A stretch of DNA of 64,000 nt. Source: Clostridia bacterium. GTDB taxonomy: Bacteria; Bacillota; Clostridia; Oscillospirales; CAG-272. The notes under the pieces were generated by a model. That model was not told where the DNA came from and searched no databases. It saw nothing but the letters and a program-made list of their open reading frames with translations. Position numbers and translations under genes: made by a program. Each line of letters opens with the position of its first letter. The stretch's first letter is position 1. The stretch is from NCBI GenBank assembly GCA_017447775.1, contig JAFSMU010000011.1, positions 103,688-167,687 of the forward strand, in the 5' to 3' direction. Positions 1-7,502 of the stretch are shown here, piece after piece.

Positions 1-924
1 AAACGGCACTACGGGATCAAACGTCGATATCCAGCGCAAAAAATACTGCGCGGCGAAAACGTATATCCCGCTGTCACCCGTCGAAAGCTCCGCGGGAAAT
101 TGCGTCGGTATCTCTTCAAACGAAAGTCCCTCGCTGTCAAGCTCCGAAAGGCGCTTGACGGAGTTGAAAATAAATTGTATCCTGTACCACGTCGCTCTGC
201 CGACGACGCCGTCGACATCAAGCCCGAAAATGCGCTGAAATTCGCGCACGGCGGCGTCGGTTTCCGCTCCGAAAACTCCGTCAACAGGCGATATCTTCGG
301 AATTGCGGGGTAGTTTGTCGATATGCGGTTGAGGCGCATCTGAATAAACGAAACGTCGCTGCCCGCATCCCCTATCGACAGCGGGCGGATCGGATTTGAG
401 GGGCGGATCTCCTCGATGGGCGCGTTGTTTACGATCTCTATATCGTCGCCGTAGTACGTGCGAAGGATCTCAAGCGCATCAAGTCCGTCCTCGGCAAGCC
501 CGACCGAGCCCCACTGCGAAAGTCCGTCGCACGTTGTCTGTATGCCGTCGCAGTAAAGAGCAAAAAGCGGCTCGATGCTGCCGCGGCGCGATATGTAGTT
601 GTTGAATATTTCGTCGACGATCTGCGAAATGTTTTCGTAGTATTCCCTGCCGTAAACGAAAGACTGATCGACGGAGGTGTCGTTTGTTATGTCGTAATCA
701 TACCCGCGGGACGGGTAGTATTCGGTAAAGATGCGGTTGAGCGCAAACGATATCTGCGCCAAAATATTTGCGCGCAACGCTTCATCCGGCCACGTCGGGA
801 ATATCTCGCTTGACGCGACGTTTTTTATATAATCGGGAAACGAAACGTAAACCGTCTGCGCCGAGCTTCCGGGGGAGCCGAGGTGAACGCGTATCCTTTC
901 GGGAATAACAGGTGTAACTGCCAT
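1..924 (-). CDS. SpoIID-like / peptidoglycan-binding protein, 3' end outside window
   Basis: The frame is open from ATG 924 to base 1 (308 codons) and runs off the window, so the C-terminus is missing. The start is set by an AGGAGGTG site just upstream. The first ~160 residues (starting MAVTPVIPERIRVHLG) resemble the SpoIID/LytB-like domain seen in clostridial proteins of about 450-500 aa. They include the conserved-looking NVASSEIFPTWP stretch and end in LSQWGSVGLAEDGLDALEIL. A peptidoglycan_binding_1 domain follows at ~185-250 (IGDAGSDVSFIQMRLNRI ... VDGVFGAETDAAVREFQ ... DGVVGRATW), and a second such repeat seems to begin at the edge. No signal peptide is visible, which fits action inside the mother cell or on the cortex. 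The family suggests binding or processing of spore peptidoglycan; the exact role is unknown. It is probably cotranscribed with the small gene 10 bp upstream. Confidence 0.75.
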   Translation of the reverse strand, partial: MAVTPVIPERIRVHLGSPGSSAQTVYVSFPDYIKNVASSEIFPTWPDEALRANILAQISFALNRIFTEYYPSRGYDYDITNDTSVDQSFVYGREYYENISQIVDEIFNNYISRRGSIEPLFALYCDGIQTTCDGLSQWGSVGLAEDGLDALEILRTYYGDDIEIVNNAPIEEIRPSNPIRPLSIGDAGSDVSFIQMRLNRISTNYPAIPKISPVDGVFGAETDAAVREFQRIFGLDVDGVVGRATWYRIQFIFNSVKRLSELDSEGLSFEEIPTQFPAELSTGDSGIYVFAAQYFLRWISTFDPVVPF

Positions 925-934
925 TTGCACCTCC

Positions 935-1336
935 TCAAATGTTCGGCGCGCCGCTTTCGGTAACGATCACGTCAGGCGAGGCGGCGTTTTCGGGACATGC
1001 GATAAGATTAACGTTTTGCTGAGTCGTCACTCCGGGAAAAACCGGAACGCCCGTGTTTGCCGTGGGATAATACCCGTCGGCAAGCACTTCTATGCTGACG
1101 ACGGCATACGGCATAACGTCGTTAAACGGACTTTGCGAAAGCTCAGGGGAGGGCGCGGGGATGATTATTTCCTCTGTCGTTCCGCTTTCGTCTGTCAGCA
1201 ACACGGCGATGATTCGCCCGGAATCGCCGTCAAAAAGCCGCACGGCGACAGTCGCCCCCTCGATCGGTATCGCTTCGTCGGCGGCCGTTACGTGAACAGA
1301 CAGCCGCCCGAAATAAAAAATCTGATTTTCATCCAT
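935..1336 (-). CDS. Small carboxypeptidase-regulatory-like (CarboxypepD_reg) protein
   Basis: 133 aa, starting at ATG 1336 after an AGGACT-type ribosome site. Residues ~10-110 read like a single transthyretin/carboxypeptidase-regulatory beta-sandwich: GRLSVHVTAADEAIPIEGATVAVRLFD, then a Thr/Glu-rich strand, then VSIEVLADGYYPTANTGVPVFPGVTTQQNVNL. There is no signal peptide and no catalytic residue. Its stop is 10 bp before the start of the SpoIID-like/peptidoglycan-binding gene and the two look cotranscribed. It may be a partner or adaptor of that larger protein. This pairing recurs in clostridia as far as I recall, but no function is established. Confidence 0.65.
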   Translation of the reverse strand: MDENQIFYFGRLSVHVTAADEAIPIEGATVAVRLFDGDSGRIIAVLLTDESGTTEEIIIPAPSPELSQSPFNDVMPYAVVSIEVLADGYYPTANTGVPVFPGVTTQQNVNLIACPENAASPDVIVTESGAPNI

Positions 1337-1428
1337 GATAAAACAGTCCTTTCAGATAGGCTATTTCATTTTATGCGACGGGCGGCGCGATGTGAAAATG
1401 CGGTATTTTCCACATAGAATGACAAAAT

Positions 1429-1459
1429 AAAAACCGCCCGATAACTCGGGCGGTTTTTT
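1429..1459. terminator. Rho-independent terminator after acpP
   Basis: A 12-bp stem (AAAAACCGCCCG paired with CGGGCGGTTTTT) encloses the loop ATAACT, with T-runs on both strands. It sits 10 bp beyond the acpP stop on the minus strand and separates acpP from the 1336 gene. Confidence 0.85.
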
Positions 1460-1468
1460 ATATACGGA

Positions 1469-1693
1469 TTATTTATTTTCTTCAAGATATTTTACGACGT
1501 CGCCAACCGTTTCAAGCGTTGCCGCAACGTCGTCCGGAACGGAAATGCCGCACTCCGACTCTATCCCCATGAGCATCTCCACGACGTCAAGCGAATCGGC
1601 ACCCAAATCGTCCACAATACGCGTACTTTCGGTGATATCGCTCTCGTCGACCCCAAGCTGCGCGGAAATAATTCTTTTTATCATGTCAAGCAT
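1469..1693 (-). CDS. acpP: Acyl carrier protein
   Basis: 74 aa, the normal length for ACP. It carries the growing acyl chain of fatty-acid synthesis as a thioester on 4'-phosphopantetheine. The attachment serine is Ser34 in the motif GADSLDVVE. The protein is acidic with the usual helix II and III residues (MLMGIESECGISVPDD). It stands alone here: no fab genes are adjacent. It is followed by a strong terminator and preceded by an A/T-rich spacer of about 80 bp. Identification is secure from motif and length. Confidence 0.95.
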   Translation of the reverse strand: MLDMIKRIISAQLGVDESDITESTRIVDDLGADSLDVVEMLMGIESECGISVPDDVAATLETVGDVVKYLEENK

Positions 1694-1775
1694 ACAGAAC
1701 CTCCGAAAATATGTAAAATTGGATCTTGCAACTAAATTATATCATAAAAAGGAAAATTGTAAATACCTTTTTCTA

Positions 1776-2294
1776 TTATTCATCAAACTCGTCGTCGTGA
1801 TTTTCTCTCGCCGATAGAACGGCGCCGTTCAGCGCTTCGGCAAATTCATCGTCGCATTCGAGCAGTATTTCGTAAATGCGCCCGTTAAATTCGGTCACGT
1901 AAACGTGCTGGCTGCAAAAGATATTCTGCGTAAAGCTGAGGCGGGAGTCTGTCTTGCCGAACTTTTCGGAAAATTCGCGTTTTTGCTCGGCGCTCTTCGG
2001 CCTTTGGCAAATTCCTTTGCCCGTTTTAAGCAGTATCGACGCCGCCGTCTGTTTTCTCTGGCCGACCGTTTTTGTGATGATGAGCGAGTCGGACGTGATC
2101 TCATACGCGTAATGCGTTATGACAAAGCGGATCGTTATGAAAAGCGACGCCGTCAAAAGCGCGACGGAGCCTATTGAAACGTAAATCCCCGCGGACGGGA
2201 ACACGTTTTTAAGCGACAGCACGATAACTGACAGCACAAGAATAAACACGGCGGTGAGCGCCGCTTTTTTATTCTGCTTTGGAAAATATGACAT
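1776..2294 (-). CDS. Uncharacterised membrane protein with two N-terminal TM segments
   Basis: 172 aa. The start chosen is ATG 2294 (MSYFPKQNKKAA), preceded by AGAGGAAG. The frame remains open further upstream, but that extension is Arg-rich noise that would run antisense into the 2372 gene. Two hydrophobic helices lie at ~10-31 and ~36-58. A soluble part of about 110 aa follows, with alternating strands (YEITSDSLIITKTVGQRKQT, HVYVTEFNGRIYEILLECDD) and an acidic tail. The layout recalls small bacterial PH-like membrane proteins, but I do not recognise the family. It is divergent from the three-gene small-protein cluster, with a 77-bp shared intergenic region. Confidence 0.65.
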   Translation of the reverse strand: MSYFPKQNKKAALTAVFILVLSVIVLSLKNVFPSAGIYVSIGSVALLTASLFITIRFVITHYAYEITSDSLIITKTVGQRKQTAASILLKTGKGICQRPKSAEQKREFSEKFGKTDSRLSFTQNIFCSQHVYVTEFNGRIYEILLECDDEFAEALNGAVLSARENHDDEFDE

Positions 2295-2371
2295 TTCTTC
2301 CTCTTTCCCGCACACAAAACGGTGCGAAACATAAAATGATGACAGACAAACGTCCCCGAAAGGAAAACGGT

Positions 2372-2605
2372 ATGAATATAGACAAAGATGAACTTGACGC
2401 GCTTTTGTCGCTTGACGCGCGCGAATTTGCAGAGAAGATAAACGTCGTAACCTCGCGTCTCGGAATGAGGAACGCAACGATCGACCCCGAGCGTGTACGG
2501 ACGATGCTTCGTTCAATGAGTGAAAGCGATCTTTCGCACCTTTTGTCATCGCTCGGCGAGGAGCGCGCCGCAAGCGTGATCGACGCGATCAAGGGGAGAA
2601 AATAA
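2372..2605 (+). CDS. Small hypothetical protein, first of a three-gene cluster
   Basis: 77 aa from ATG 2372 (MNIDKDELDALLSLDAREF), set by the AAGGAAA site 7 bp upstream. It is predicted to be all-helical, charged, with no cysteines and no signal. The pattern LLSLDAREFAEKINVV...RVRTMLRSMSESDLSHLLSSLGEE suggests two helical hairpins. The stop overlaps the next start (TAATG), so translation is probably coupled. I do not recognise a family. Base and codon use match the neighbours. Confidence 0.6.
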   Translation: MNIDKDELDALLSLDAREFAEKINVVTSRLGMRNATIDPERVRTMLRSMSESDLSHLLSSLGEERAASVIDAIKGRK

Positions 2606-2904
2606 TGGACGCAATGTTCGGCGGCAAGCTCGACGAGATACTCTCCGACGGCGACACGATGCAAAAGCTGCGTGAGATAGCGGACACACTTTCAAAAAAA
2701 GGCGATTCGCCGCCTCCGTCGGAAAGCCCGCAAAAACCCGACGTAGCCGCTCAAGCGACTGTTCTTCCGTCAAAAGTCGGCGGATACTGCGCCCTGCTCT
2801 CCGCACTGCGCCCGTATCTTGATAGCGAGCGGCGCGAGCGCGTCGACAAGCTCATTCGCGCGCTGAAAATGACGGACACCGCCAAAAATCTTATCGGCTT
2901 TTAG
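2605..2904 (+). CDS. Small hypothetical protein with a C-terminal helical repeat
   Basis: 99 aa, start ATG 2605 overlapping the upstream stop. The N-terminal ~35 residues are helical (MDAMFGGKLDEILSDG...LREIADTL), followed by a Pro/Ser-rich linker at ~37-50. The C-terminal half reads LLSALRPYLDSERRERVDKLIRALKM. That LxALRPYLxxxRRxRVD pattern is one I associate with small uncharacterised clostridial proteins, though this is memory and not a database hit. It has no TM segment and no catalytic motif. It lies between two other small genes in one transcription unit. Confidence 0.6.
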   Translation: MDAMFGGKLDEILSDGDTMQKLREIADTLSKKGDSPPPSESPQKPDVAAQATVLPSKVGGYCALLSALRPYLDSERRERVDKLIRALKMTDTAKNLIGF

Positions 2905-2911
2905 GTGAGTT

Positions 2912-3199
2912 ATGTACAGCAAGAATTTTATGGGCGATTCGCCCGAAAAAATAACCGTTCCGCCCGAATACGGCGGCACATCGGTCGGCGCGGACAGATT
3001 TCCGCCACCGCCGCCTCCGCCTCCTCCAAAGCCCGACGACTGCCGCCCCGACAGGCTTCCGGCACCGCCGAAGCACGGTCTGCTTGACGGAATATCGAGC
3101 GAAGACCTGCTCCTTTTCGGCGCGGCTTTGCTTATTCTGTCGCGCGACGGCGACGATATACTCTCGCTCGGGCTGCTGATTTTGCTTATACTGCTTTAA
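2912..3199 (+). CDS. Small protein: poly-proline tract plus hydrophobic C-terminus
   Basis: 95 aa, ATG 2912, 8 bp after the preceding stop; the ribosome site is GGTGAG. Residues ~30-40 hold a run of nine consecutive prolines, followed by a Pro/Arg/Asp-rich stretch. The last ~35 residues are LLLFGAALLILS, a short charged turn (RDGDD), then LSLGLLILLILL ending at the stop. This could be a tail-anchored hairpin or an amphipathic membrane-surface segment. The stop codon lies inside a TTAA shared with the stop of the converging minus-strand gene. No known function; the tight cluster suggests joint action with the two upstream proteins. Confidence 0.6.
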   Translation: MYSKNFMGDSPEKITVPPEYGGTSVGADRFPPPPPPPPPKPDDCRPDRLPAPPKHGLLDGISSEDLLLFGAALLILSRDGDDILSLGLLILLILL

Positions 3200-3960
3200 T
3201 CGACGTTAAATTCATCGGTGGCAAACTCGTATGACGTATCGTAGTTGAAAAGCGTATATTCGCTCATTCTCTGACCGCCGAAGTCAGTTCTGAAATAAGT
3301 AAGCGCGCCGCTGTCCGACGAGATATGCACCTCGTCAGTCGTGTCGGCGTCTGTGTGACGGCACGTTATGTTATACTCGCCGTCAACAATGTAAAAATCG
3401 GTTATTTCGTACTTCCCCGTCAGAAAAACGGAAAAATCCGGCATCGGACAGACGGCGGAAAAGGAAAACGCATCGGATAATTCATAATCTGCGTAGTTTC
3501 CCGTGACCTCGTCGCTGACGCGAACACGCTTCCCGTCGCATACGACGGTGCGCTGCGGCTGCATAAAGTTGTTATACGTTATGATCTTGTATTTGTCTTT
3601 TGAGCGATAGACGTCGTATGCTTCTATCTTGAAAATACCGCCGACGCCCTCAACGCCGTATCTGCCGATATACGTTGTGAAAAAACGCGAGTAGAACGTG
3701 TCCGAAAACGGAACGTTTCCGAGAACGGAACGCACCGCCGCCTCGTCAAGTCCGGCCTCCTCGTATCCGCGGATGACGACGTCACCCTCGCCCGACGACG
3801 ATGAAGAACGCGTTGAAGGATCGACTTTCAGCCACGAAACGTTCATCACGCCCGTTGAAACAAGGATCCCAATTACAACGGCGCACACGGCGATCAGTGC
3901 GGCGAGGATGCTCAGCACCGATATGAGCGAGAGCGCCCCGCTGTTTTTATCTTTGCTCAT
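3196..3960 (-). CDS. Single-pass membrane-anchored exported protein, unknown function
   Basis: 254 aa from ATG 3960. Residues ~11-37 form one long hydrophobic helix (LISVLSILAALIAVCAVVIG) without a lipobox. A Ser/Gly-rich linker (SSSSSGEGD) follows, then an extracytoplasmic domain of about 190 aa rich in Tyr, Asp and beta-type alternation. This resembles outer-lipid or LolA/DUF4367-like beta-sheet domains in general shape only. It overlaps the upstream TagO/WecA-type gene by 4 bp (ATGA), so the two are translationally coupled and it may serve cell-wall polymer assembly; that is inference from position. Confidence 0.65.
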   Translation of the reverse strand: MSKDKNSGALSLISVLSILAALIAVCAVVIGILVSTGVMNVSWLKVDPSTRSSSSSGEGDVVIRGYEEAGLDEAAVRSVLGNVPFSDTFYSRFFTTYIGRYGVEGVGGIFKIEAYDVYRSKDKYKIITYNNFMQPQRTVVCDGKRVRVSDEVTGNYADYELSDAFSFSAVCPMPDFSVFLTGKYEITDFYIVDGEYNITCRHTDADTTDEVHISSDSGALTYFRTDFGGQRMSEYTLFNYDTSYEFATDEFNVD

Positions 3961-5057
3961 GCTTTACCCTCCCCGTCTGTATCGTTTTCGGCAGGAGCCG
4001 ACGCTTTGACGCTCTCCCCGCCGATTAGCTTTGGCAGCTTCGGAGAGAAACGTATGAAACCGAGCAACGCGAGCGCCGTTACGGCAATTATCACCGCCGC
4101 TATGCGCGAGCGGATATAGACCATCGCCGAAATGCTCAGCATCGCCGAGATTATATACAGAACCATAACCGCTCCGCGCGGCGAAAGGCCCGTATCTATA
4201 AGTTTGTGGTGGATGTGCATTCTGTCTGATGAAAACGGACTGCGGCGGTGAAGTATCCGCACAAAGAAAAGCCGCACAGCGTCGCTTACAGGCAAGGCGA
4301 GGATAAGCGCCGGCGCGATAAGCGAGAAAAACGCCTGCCCTTTGAAAAATCCGAAAGCGGATACGCACGCCATGACGTACCCAAGCGACAGCGCGCCCGC
4401 GTCGCCCATAAATATCGAGGCGGGGGCAAGATTATACGGCAAAAACCCGAGCGCCGCACCGCACAGGGCGGCGCAGATCACGGCGTTGACGACGTCGCCG
4501 GAAACGAGCGCCGAAACGAGAAGCGCCATCAGCGCAAACGCCGAAATGCCGCTTGCAAGGCCGTCAAGCCCGTCCATCATATTGACAGCGTTTGAAACGA
4601 GAACTATCCATATTACCGTTATGGGCGCCGCGAATATGCCGAGGGAAATATAGTGACCGAAAAGCGTGATATACTCGACGGCGCCGCCGAAAACGACGGT
4701 GAGCGTCGCTATCAGTATCTGCGCGGCAAACTTAATATACGACTTCATATCAATAATGTCGTCGACAAGACCGACGATCATCATAACTAGCGCCCCAGAC
4801 GCGATTATGAGATAATTCTTCGCCATATATCCCATTGCCGCCATACCGACAGACGACGCAAGCAAAAAGCCGAGAATGATCGCAACGCCGCCGAAATACG
4901 GCACGGGCGCGCGTTGGAGCTTCCGGCGGCCGTCCGGCTTGTCCACAATGCCGAAAGACAGCGCAAGCCTGCGGCAGACAGGCGTAAGCAGAGCCGACGC
5001 CAAAGCGCCGCCCGCGATGATGAATACATATATAAAATCCCCGAGGGTAAGCATCAT
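3957..5057 (-). CDS. tagO: UDP-GlcNAc:undecaprenyl-phosphate GlcNAc-1-P transferase family (TagO/WecA)
   Basis: 366 aa, a polytopic membrane enzyme of the MraY/WecA superfamily. It starts a cell-wall glycopolymer by moving N-acetylhexosamine-1-phosphate onto undecaprenyl phosphate. Ten to eleven hydrophobic segments are visible. Signature motifs are the N-terminal DKPDGRRKLQRAPVPYFGG, the central NAVNMMDGLDGLASG (DGxDGxA) and the C-terminal HIHHKL histidine motif, which fits the WecA/TagO branch better than MraY. MMLTLG has two possible starts, 5057 and 5054. Teichoic-acid, lipopolysaccharide-like or secondary-polymer use cannot be told apart here because no polymer genes adjoin it. Confidence 0.85.
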   Translation of the reverse strand: MMLTLGDFIYVFIIAGGALASALLTPVCRRLALSFGIVDKPDGRRKLQRAPVPYFGGVAIILGFLLASSVGMAAMGYMAKNYLIIASGALVMMIVGLVDDIIDMKSYIKFAAQILIATLTVVFGGAVEYITLFGHYISLGIFAAPITVIWIVLVSNAVNMMDGLDGLASGISAFALMALLVSALVSGDVVNAVICAALCGAALGFLPYNLAPASIFMGDAGALSLGYVMACVSAFGFFKGQAFFSLIAPALILALPVSDAVRLFFVRILHRRSPFSSDRMHIHHKLIDTGLSPRGAVMVLYIISAMLSISAMVYIRSRIAAVIIAVTALALLGFIRFSPKLPKLIGGESVKASAPAENDTDGEGKA

Positions 5058-5184
5058 AAAATCACCGTAACCTTAAAGTACGTTTTTTCATAGTATTTAC
5101 AATTATACAATTATATCATACCATAAATTCGCATTTTTTCAAGTATCAATATCAAATTTTGGAATTCTTCCAGATTTTTATGTC

Positions 5185-5213
5185 TTACTTTTTTCGCCCG
5201 AATGGTATATAAT
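5185..5213 (+). promoter_or_regulatory. Probable promoter of mecA
   Basis: The -10 is TATAAT (5208-5213), 32 bp before the mecA ATG. The -35 candidate TTACTT (5185-5190) has 17-bp spacing and only partial consensus, so the -10 carries the call. Confidence 0.45.
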
Positions 5214-5245
5214 CAAGGCAGACGCGATTTTTTACGGAGAAAGAT

Positions 5246-5863
5246 ATGCGATTTTTACAAATCGACGGGCAGAGCATTCAGATAAGTCTCGGCGCGCCGG
5301 ATATGAAGGAGCTTGGCATCTCGTTTGACGAGATGGACTACGAAAACACGGCAACTCGCCGCGCCGTGTGGCAAGTGCTTGACCGCGCACGCGATAAAAC
5401 CGGTTTTGACGCCGCCAAAGGACGCATAGAAATACGCGCGGTGGCGTCGCGCAGCGGCGGGTGCGAGCTGTTCGTAAAAAGGACATTTGGCGATTTCGGA
5501 GGTGACGGAGTGGCATATACAAAAGAGAATATTCGGACGTCAATTGAAAAAAGCGAGCGCGAGGAATGCGTGTGTTACAGATTCGATTCGCTCAAAGACC
5601 TTGCCTGCGCCTGCCGCCACGTCGCCGCGCGTGAATTTGAAGGCAAGAGCGCGGTATATTTTGACGATTGCGGGAGCGGGTATTATCTTGTGCTGAGGGA
5701 CGCGGAAAGAAAGCCTACCCTGCCGCGTTTTGTGCGTTCGCTCTCGTTTTTATCGGAGTTCGGAACACTCTGCTCAGCCCCGTGCGCCGATTCGTACATA
5801 GCGGAACACTGCAAGTGCATTTGCGAGCGCGACGCGGTGAAAATCATTTCGGAAAACTGCTGA
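5246..5863 (+). CDS. mecA: MecA-family adaptor protein
   Basis: 205 aa, start ATG 5246 after GGAGAAAG. MecA adaptors bring substrates to the AAA+ unfoldase ClpC and help it assemble. The N-terminal domain pattern is clear: ISFDEMDYENTATRRAVWQVLDRARDKTGFD followed by IEIRAV...SGGCELFVKR, separated by a variable linker from the C-terminal ClpC-binding domain (~105-205: YRFDSLKDLACACRHV...LAEFG-like LSEFGTLCSAPCADSYIAEH). The length (205 aa) is slightly short for the family (~215-240). A clpC gene is present at 41.4-43.8 kb. Six cysteines in the C-terminal half are unusual. An intrinsic terminator follows. Confidence 0.8.
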   Translation: MRFLQIDGQSIQISLGAPDMKELGISFDEMDYENTATRRAVWQVLDRARDKTGFDAAKGRIEIRAVASRSGGCELFVKRTFGDFGGDGVAYTKENIRTSIEKSEREECVCYRFDSLKDLACACRHVAAREFEGKSAVYFDDCGSGYYLVLRDAERKPTLPRFVRSLSFLSEFGTLCSAPCADSYIAEHCKCICERDAVKIISENC

Positions 5864-5869
5864 ATTCTC

Positions 5870-5898
5870 TTGACTTTAATTAAATAATATAATATTAT
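5870..5898 (+). promoter_or_regulatory. Promoter of the uracil-DNA glycosylase/redox operon
   Basis: TTGACT (5870-5875), 17-bp spacer, TATTAT (5893-5898). It begins 7 bp after the mecA stop and its -10 abuts the first arm of the terminator hairpin. The predicted transcription start (~5905) falls inside that arm. Confidence 0.6.
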
Positions 5899-5932
5899 AA
5901 GTGTGCAAGGAAAAATGCACACTTATTTTTTT
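5897..5932 (+). terminator. Intrinsic terminator after mecA
   Basis: An 11-bp stem (ATAAGTGTGCA with TGCACACTTAT), loop AGGAAAAA, then a run of seven T. Read-through RNA from mecA contains both arms. RNA started at the overlapping promoter would lack most of the 5' arm. Confidence 0.8.
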
Positions 5933-5944
5933 GAGGTTACGTAA

Positions 5945-6499
5945 ATGACGCTTGATGAAATAAAGCAAAAATGCGACGTCTGCCGCGCTTGCCCGCTCGG
6001 ACAAACAAAAACGAACACCGTTTTCGGCACGGGAAACGAGCGCGCCGCGCTTATGTTTGTCGGTGAAGCGCCGGGACAGCAGGAGGACGAAACGGGCGTG
6101 CCGTTTGTCGGCGCGGCGGGGAAACTGCTTGATAAATACCTGCTTGCCGTCGGTATTCCGCGGAACGACGTTTATATATGCAACATACTGAAATGCCGCC
6201 CGCCGCACAATCGGGACCCGAAGCCCGAGGAAGAGGACGCCTGCATTCAGTATCTGCGCGAGCAGGTGCGCGCCGTGTCGCCGAAGGTGATAGTTTGTCT
6301 TGGACGCATCGCGGCGATGAGGCTGATCTCGCCCGAATTCAAAATAACGCGCGACCACGGAAAATGGTACGAGCGGGGCGCGTTTTCAATGTGCGCCGTT
6401 TATCATCCGTCGGCGCTGCTTCGCGACGAGAGCAAAAAAGAAGATATGCTTATTGATATGATGGAAATAAAAAAGAGATATGACGAGGTGGTAAAATGA
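5945..6499 (+). CDS. Family-4 uracil-DNA glycosylase ([4Fe-4S])
   Basis: 184 aa. It removes uracil (deaminated cytosine) from DNA to start base-excision repair. Motif 1 is GEAPGQQED (40-48) and the C-terminal motif is HPSALL. The four cluster cysteines are C13-x2-C16 near the start and C84-x15-C100, matching the spacing of the thermostable family-4 enzymes. The ATG at 5945 follows TGAGGT. The gene overlaps the next (ATGA, 4 bp), so it leads the redox operon transcriptionally even though its function is unrelated. Type-4 UDGs are common in Clostridia. Confidence 0.9.
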   Translation: MTLDEIKQKCDVCRACPLGQTKTNTVFGTGNERAALMFVGEAPGQQEDETGVPFVGAAGKLLDKYLLAVGIPRNDVYICNILKCRPPHNRDPKPEEEDACIQYLREQVRAVSPKVIVCLGRIAAMRLISPEFKITRDHGKWYERGAFSMCAVYHPSALLRDESKKEDMLIDMMEIKKRYDEVVK

Positions 6500-7494
6500 T
6501 ATCCGTAATTATGACGGAGCGGCCGCAGAACATCGACGCGGTCTACTCAAATGAGCTTAAAGAAAAAATATCGGGCGCGACGGTGATGCTGTCGCCCGTG
6601 CGCTCGCGCGAGGAATTTTTCGCCCGCGCCGACGAGATGAAAGGCGTCGATATCATATTTTCGACGTGGGGTATGCTTCGTTTGACGGCTGACGAGATAA
6701 AAGCTTATTTGCCGCGCCTTCGCGCCGTATTTTACGCGGCGGGCACGGTGCAGTATTTCGCGCGGCCGTTTATCGAGTGCGGCGTTAAAGTTTTCAGCGC
6801 ATGGGCGGCAAATTCGGTGCCGGTTGCCGAGATCGCCGCGTCGGAGATAATACTTGCGAACAAAGGGTTCTTTCAGCGGCGCGTAAGGTCGCGCGCGGAC
6901 TGGGACAATTCCGATCCCGAGGGGCTGTTCTTCGGCAATTTCAAAGCCAAAGTCGGTCTTCTCGGCGCGGGGATGATAGGAAAAGGCGTTATACGAAACC
7001 TTGCCCATACCGACCTTGACATATACGTTTTCGATCCGTTTTTGCCGGACGAGGCGGCGGCGGAGCTTGGCGTTACAAAAAAGCCGCTTGAGTGGATATT
7101 CGAGAACTGCCGCGTTATATCAAATCACCTTGCAAACAACGAGCAGACGCGCGGCATGATAGACAAGCGACTGTTTGACAAAATGGGCAAGGGCGCGGTA
7201 TTTATCAACACGGGGCGCGGGGCGCAGGTCGTCGAGGCCGATATGATAGCGGCGATGAAAGATGATCCCACGAAAGCGGCAATCCTCGACGTTACCGATC
7301 CCGTCGAACCGCCCGCCGACGACAGCGAGCTTTACAAACTCGACAACGTATTTCTGACACCGCACATCGCGGGGAGCATCGGCGCGGAATACCACCGTTT
7401 GTCCGAATATATGTGGAACGAATTTTCGGCGTACGCGGCAGGCGAGCCGACAAAATACGAAGTAACGGCAAAAATGCTTGAAACGATGGCGTGA
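6496..7494 (+). CDS. D-isomer-specific 2-hydroxyacid dehydrogenase
   Basis: 332 aa, start ATG 6496 overlapping the upstream gene and preceded by GAGGTGG. It would oxidise a D-2-hydroxyacid or reduce the 2-keto acid with NAD(P)H. The Rossmann dinucleotide site is VGLLGAGMIGKGVI (~155-168). The catalytic triad Arg/Glu/His is readable in NTGRGAQV, DVTDPVEPP and LTPHIAGS. The substrate is not predictable. It is the first of four oxidoreductases with 4-bp or near-zero spacing, which implies successive steps on one compound. Confidence 0.85.
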   Translation: MISVIMTERPQNIDAVYSNELKEKISGATVMLSPVRSREEFFARADEMKGVDIIFSTWGMLRLTADEIKAYLPRLRAVFYAAGTVQYFARPFIECGVKVFSAWAANSVPVAEIAASEIILANKGFFQRRVRSRADWDNSDPEGLFFGNFKAKVGLLGAGMIGKGVIRNLAHTDLDIYVFDPFLPDEAAAELGVTKKPLEWIFENCRVISNHLANNEQTRGMIDKRLFDKMGKGAVFINTGRGAQVVEADMIAAMKDDPTKAAILDVTDPVEPPADDSELYKLDNVFLTPHIAGSIGAEYHRLSEYMWNEFSAYAAGEPTKYEVTAKMLETMA

Positions 7495-7502
7495 GGTGTA
7501 TT

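Noticed and set aside
2295..2573. N-terminal extension of the 1776 membrane protein
   Set aside because: The added residues are Arg/Ser-rich, antisense to the 2372 gene, and the AGAGGAAG site supports ATG 2294.
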